From Adineta ricciae (lineage: Eukaryota > Rotifera > Eurotatoria > Adinetida > Adinetidae): a stretch of DNA of 64,000 nucleotides. Each line of letters starts with the position of its first letter. The stretch's first letter is position 1. Position numbers and translations under genes: made by a program. The DNA lies in the NCBI GenBank assembly GCA_905250025.1, contig CAJNOJ010000268.1, forward strand, positions 1 through 64,000, in the 5' to 3' direction. Shown here in pieces: positions 59,173 through 64,000 of the stretch. Under the pieces are notes generated by a model, which did not search any database, had not been told where the DNA came from, and saw only the letters and a program-made list of their open reading frames with translations.

Positions 59173-60317
59173 CTACTCAACCTTCTTTCTGACTTCTTCG
59201 CTTGATGTTTTGCTTCGTGCTCTTTTGAATACGTATGTACCAAGGAAGAAATGAGCAAATAAGATAAAATACGTTCCATACATCACTAGTGAAACCTTGA
59301 GATTTTCGTCGGTCACTTGACAAATTTCGCCGTTCTTTTTGTATTGCCAAGCTTTTAAGTTGATCCAACATCCGACCACCATTTGAGTTAATTGAAGCAT
59401 TGTGATTATCATTGATATCCAACGTGGAATACGGAAACGAAGGGCACGAAAAGCGTAGTACTAAAAACGAATGAGAATCGGTGAGCACTTGCTCGATTAT
59501 GATTAGATTCGCTTTACCGAGTACATAACACCATGAACAACATAGTTTAATCCACAGAACCATCTAAAGTCAAGATTTTCATTTTCTTTTCAACTTCCTA
59601 GTTTAGGTCTACCTTCCGGTCGAACTATAATCTTGATAACTGAACCAACAGTAGACTAAAACGGATGCATGATGATACCAATGAAGAAAAATCAATGGTT
59701 GTTTGCGAAGAACAATAAACACAGTGTCGATCAATTCCGGTAGTTTGGAAAAGCAAAATGCCCATGTCCTACACTCGTAGATTCTTTTGTTTCATTTTTC
59801 AGCAATAGGAGAGTTTTCTCTTACCAAAATCCGACGACACCGAACGCATTCGAATTGTTACAGATCGAATCTTTGATTCCTTGGCGATAGATGACAAATA
59901 TCAATTCGGGTAGAACTCGAAGTGCGCCAAAGATTGAAAATATCGCCAGTAAACTACTCCACGCTGCTAGCCATAACCGTAATTCAAATCGTGGTTTGTT
60001 CTTCATATACATTTGACCAGCTAGAAACACAAAACTTTTCCGATATAGAAAAACAAAATCTCGCTTCCAAACTAACCATAGATTAATAGTAAATATGCGA
60101 TAGCATAGAAGAAACTATTATGCCAACGTTGAATCATGAATGTTCGAAGATCACTTAATGTTCCTATTTTATCACTATATCGTTCAAAATCAAATACATA
60201 ATATGTTCGAAGGTTGTTATCTGTTGATAAACCATTCGTGTTGGAATTGAAGTCATTCGTTAGTGAACTATTGAACTGTTCGAAGTAGTCAGAAATGTGC
60301 GATGCTAAAGTAACCAT
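59173..60317 (-). CDS. ELOVL6: Very-long-chain fatty-acid elongase, ELOVL3/6 type
   Basis: Five exons (60077-60317, 59825-60020, 59613-59768, 59518-59563, 59173-59460) give 308 aa from the ATG at 60317. An ATG 29 codons further upstream is also in frame. The enzyme performs the condensing step that elongates C16-C18 acyl-CoA in the ER. Signatures include [41 protein letters not shown], the catalytic histidine box [34 protein letters not shown] and [17 protein letters not shown]. The C-terminus is lysine-rich (EEVRKKVE), as expected for ER retrieval. The N-terminal extension is longer than in vertebrates (TFMIQRW before the first helix). A 46-nt exon encodes [15 protein letters not shown]. Confidence 0.95.
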
Positions 60318-60944
60318 TTCTTCTATCTTATTTGCACTCAACGTATCTACAAATGAAAAGGTGCAAAGATCAAAACGAGAAAGGCAACGACAACAGAATC
60401 GCGCCATACATGACAATATATGAATCAGAAATCAAGATTATACTTTGATCTTTTCATTCGAATCAACGTACACCTACTGTGTGCGCGAAATGGCTTGACT
60501 CGACGGACATTTCACACTAAAATATACAATAGAGAAAAGATCTATGGTAGAGGTCTTTCGTCCAAAGAAGAAAGAAAAGAAAGAGAAAGGAGAAAAGTAA
60601 GTAAGCACATGTGAATAAGGAAAAGAAAACAAATTAGATATCCTAAACCTTATAGGGATAGGGTCATGCGCATGATTCTAGGCCATTACTAATCCTTCCC
60701 ATCATAATTTCTATCGTATATTATATGAATTCTGTTTGTTATGTGAATACGCATCAACGTCAGAACTTTATTTATGGAAAAACGGATCTCGTTTTCCAAT
60801 TGATTTTCTTTTCCCTCTTCTTTATTTATATACATCGAACTTCGCTAGATAACATCAACAACAAAAAAAAGAGAAGCGTTCATGTTTATTCGTTGTAGTT
60901 CACTGTAGTACACATGACACAAAAGAATGAACTTCTTCTAAGTA
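60318..60944. other. Intergenic, no gene seen
   Basis: Promoter side of the elongase and 3' flank of UBE2D. Only short Lys/Arg/Glu-rich frames are present. Confidence 0.5.
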
Positions 60945-61673
<729 letters not shown>

Positions 61674-62517
61674 TTGAAATATATCTACGAAGTTGTCTTT
61701 ATCTAAATGAGATAAGCGTCGAAGTGATGAACACGAGTTGACAATGCATCTTTTTTATCTCATGTGGGAATTACGTTTAGTTATTAGCTGAAAACGACTT
61801 CGATAACGCGTCTTATCTTTTTACTGGTCTAGTATACAATAAATTCGTCACGAGTCTGTTCCTTTTAACATCAAAGACGAAATTTCGTAACGGATGAGTC
61901 ATGCATCCTCAAAAATCAATATGAGACAGCTATTGTCATGAATGATCATCTAAAAACACAAAAAAAAACATATGGAGTATTTATTTCGGAGAAAAAAACG
62001 AAACATCTCGCGTCGAAACAACGCTCGAGTACGAAATGAAATAATTGCGTCACTTTCTTTGCACCGTACAACATATCAAGAGAAACATGAAACAATCCGT
62101 TGGTAATTTCTTTCTTTCTTTTCGAATAGTTGGTAGAAAACAGACATTTCTTCGTTAAATTTGTTTTAGTCAAAAAAGAAAAGAACAGAACTTAAAGAAA
62201 TAGACGAAGACAGTGAACAAAGAGAAAAAAAACAGTAAAGGACATAGAGAATCGTCATCAATGTATCAAACGTTGAACATTTGGCTTATTCTATAAACCT
62301 TTTGTAGTTTTCTTCTTTCATAACATAGACACGAACACATCGTACATACATATAAATACACGCACACAGAAAAGTATATGTTGTTGATGATGATGTTATG
62401 AGAATCTGTTGAATATATATGTCTCTCTCTCGTTTTCACTCACTTCATGTTCATTCAAATACACGAACAAAGAAAAAGAAAGACGAATTTAAAAAGAAGG
62501 AAAAAAAAGTAAATGTG
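61674..62517. other. Intergenic spacer between UBE2D copies
   Basis: AT-rich, with simple CA/TA and TGATGA tracts (62330-62400) and a CTCTCTCTC run (62421-62432). No coding region is supported. The sequence directly left of base 62518 shows no E2 homology although the copy to its right is interrupted mid-exon there. Confidence 0.5.
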
Positions 62518-62993
<476 letters not shown>

Positions 62994-64000
62994 TCTCCGC
63001 GACACAATCTACAAATTGAGCCTGATGTAATGAGACGAGTATTTCAATTGTTGTTTAGGAAGTACGAGGAGAAAAGGGGGGAAAGATCTGGAAAGAAAAG
63101 AGAAAAGGTTTTGCTTTCTTTATCTTTACCAATGTGCGTTTTTTCCTTTTGTTATTCATGGAGGACAAGAAGACAACAATGTCGACGAAAAAGAAAGAGG
63201 TTGCGAGAAGCATTTGCTGCCGAACGCAAGTTCGCCTCTAATGGTAAAGAAGAAAAAGAATAAATAGGGGAGAAAAGAAGGCAATAGCGACGACGACGAC
63301 GTCGATGCTTAATGGGGCAGGAGGGGGAAAATCAAGAGAACGAAAGAAAAAAAAAAGAAATCAGGTTATCACGGGGCAATCGATGTCAGATGATTTAATA
63401 TGAAGGAAACAATTATTGCAAAGAAAGGTTTTTTGTTCGTTAATAAAGTGACTTAATTGCGTATGAGCCAGAAAATGAAACGAAGAAAAAAATCTTTATG
63501 AAGGAGAAAGAACAGTCAATTGAGAAAAAACAAAAATGTCAGGACGCCTAAAAACGAAAATGACTCAGGAGGATGTAGATGTTGATATTCAAAATGCGAA
63601 TGGGTATTTTTTCGATGAAACTATCTGGTAAAATGCGTAGGTTTCATATATTTCAAATAGTGTGTGTATTTTTGCTTTCACTTCTTTCTTCCTTCCTCCA
63701 CTAAACGTTTATGTTTGGACGACAACAACGCGCAATAAAGATGCGATGAATCAGATTGCACCTAGCGCTCCGGATAGAATTAGTAAGCAGATGAAAGACG
63801 AAAATATTCGACAATTATGAGTTATTCGAGAGAAAAATGCTGTTTAGAAGACGAATGCATGAATCAACACGAATTTCTCATGGAGGATAAAGGGAAGAAC
63901 TAATGAAGTTTTGGATTTATGACGCCGATCAGCTGGTTATGGTTTCCTTGGCAACAAAACAGTTTTTTGCGAAAAAAACAACAAAAGCAGGCTTGTTTAA
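62994..64000. other. Intergenic to window end, no gene supported
   Basis: Purine-rich tracts (63060-63110, 63240-63350) and AT-rich spacer. The 77-codon frame at 63030-63263 is Lys/Arg-rich low-complexity sequence without a domain. Confidence 0.5.

Overview
The window looks like a gene-dense, AT-rich segment of a bdelloid rotifer genome (Rotaria/Adineta type). The evidence is eukaryotic spliced genes with very short introns (mostly 46-75 nt, one of 32 nt), animal genes such as formin, ASH1L, MBD2/3, ELOVL6 and a GABA-receptor-like channel, and families I know as expanded in bdelloids: B-box/NHL proteins, DRYC-type 7TM receptors, ART-TPR proteins and class-11-type methyltransferases that resemble non-metazoan enzymes. 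No database was searched. Exon models were built by hand from GT/AG sites; each spliced length given as checked is a multiple of three.

Layout. 1-8.7 kb: a 14-exon Diaphanous-type formin (-), a B-box-like/coiled-coil protein (-) and a basic protein of unknown role (-). 10-19.5 kb: ribosomal protein eL30 (-), a Merlin/ISXO2 transposase remnant (-), a membrane-anchored methyltransferase (+), a 7TM receptor (-), a decayed cell-surface gene (+) and a small spliced gene (+). 19.8-24.6 kb is a graveyard: a candidate MITE, GCC2/GCC3 cysteine-rich fragments (-) and a decayed ectodomain gene (+). 24.7-28.1 kb: two tandem B-box/NHL genes (-) with identical upstream sequence and almost identical first codons but divergent bodies. 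28.4-34 kb: a type II membrane protein, a secreted Gly/His/Trp repeat protein, a second DRYC receptor and a fossil ART-TPR gene.

34.5-39.9 kb holds the most interesting pair. An ASH1L orthologue keeps the pre-AWS segment, bromodomain, PHD and BAH but has no AWS-SET-postSET. Immediately downstream is an MBD2/3 orthologue that keeps its NuRD-binding regions but has no methyl-CpG-binding domain. Together they look like chromatin scaffolds stripped of writer and reader domains.

40.5-48.6 kb: a third 7TM receptor, the second methyltransferase copy, a claudin-like tetraspan packed 75 bp behind the rRNA-processing factor TSR2, and TMEM50. 51.9-62 kb: a SUEL-lectin/CUB transmembrane receptor, a microbial-type PARG-like protein (DUF2263) with a signal peptide, a GABA/glycine-receptor-like subunit, an ELOVL6-type elongase and UBE2D. 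62.5-63 kb: a second UBE2D copy broken off exactly at the only ambiguous base (N at 62518), probably an assembly join.

Same-strand genes 75-160 bp apart, with splice acceptors just before the downstream ATG (TSR2>claudin-like, ASH1L>MBD2/3, possibly GABA-R>PARG), suggest operon-like transcription resolved by spliced-leader trans-splicing, which bdelloids are known to use.
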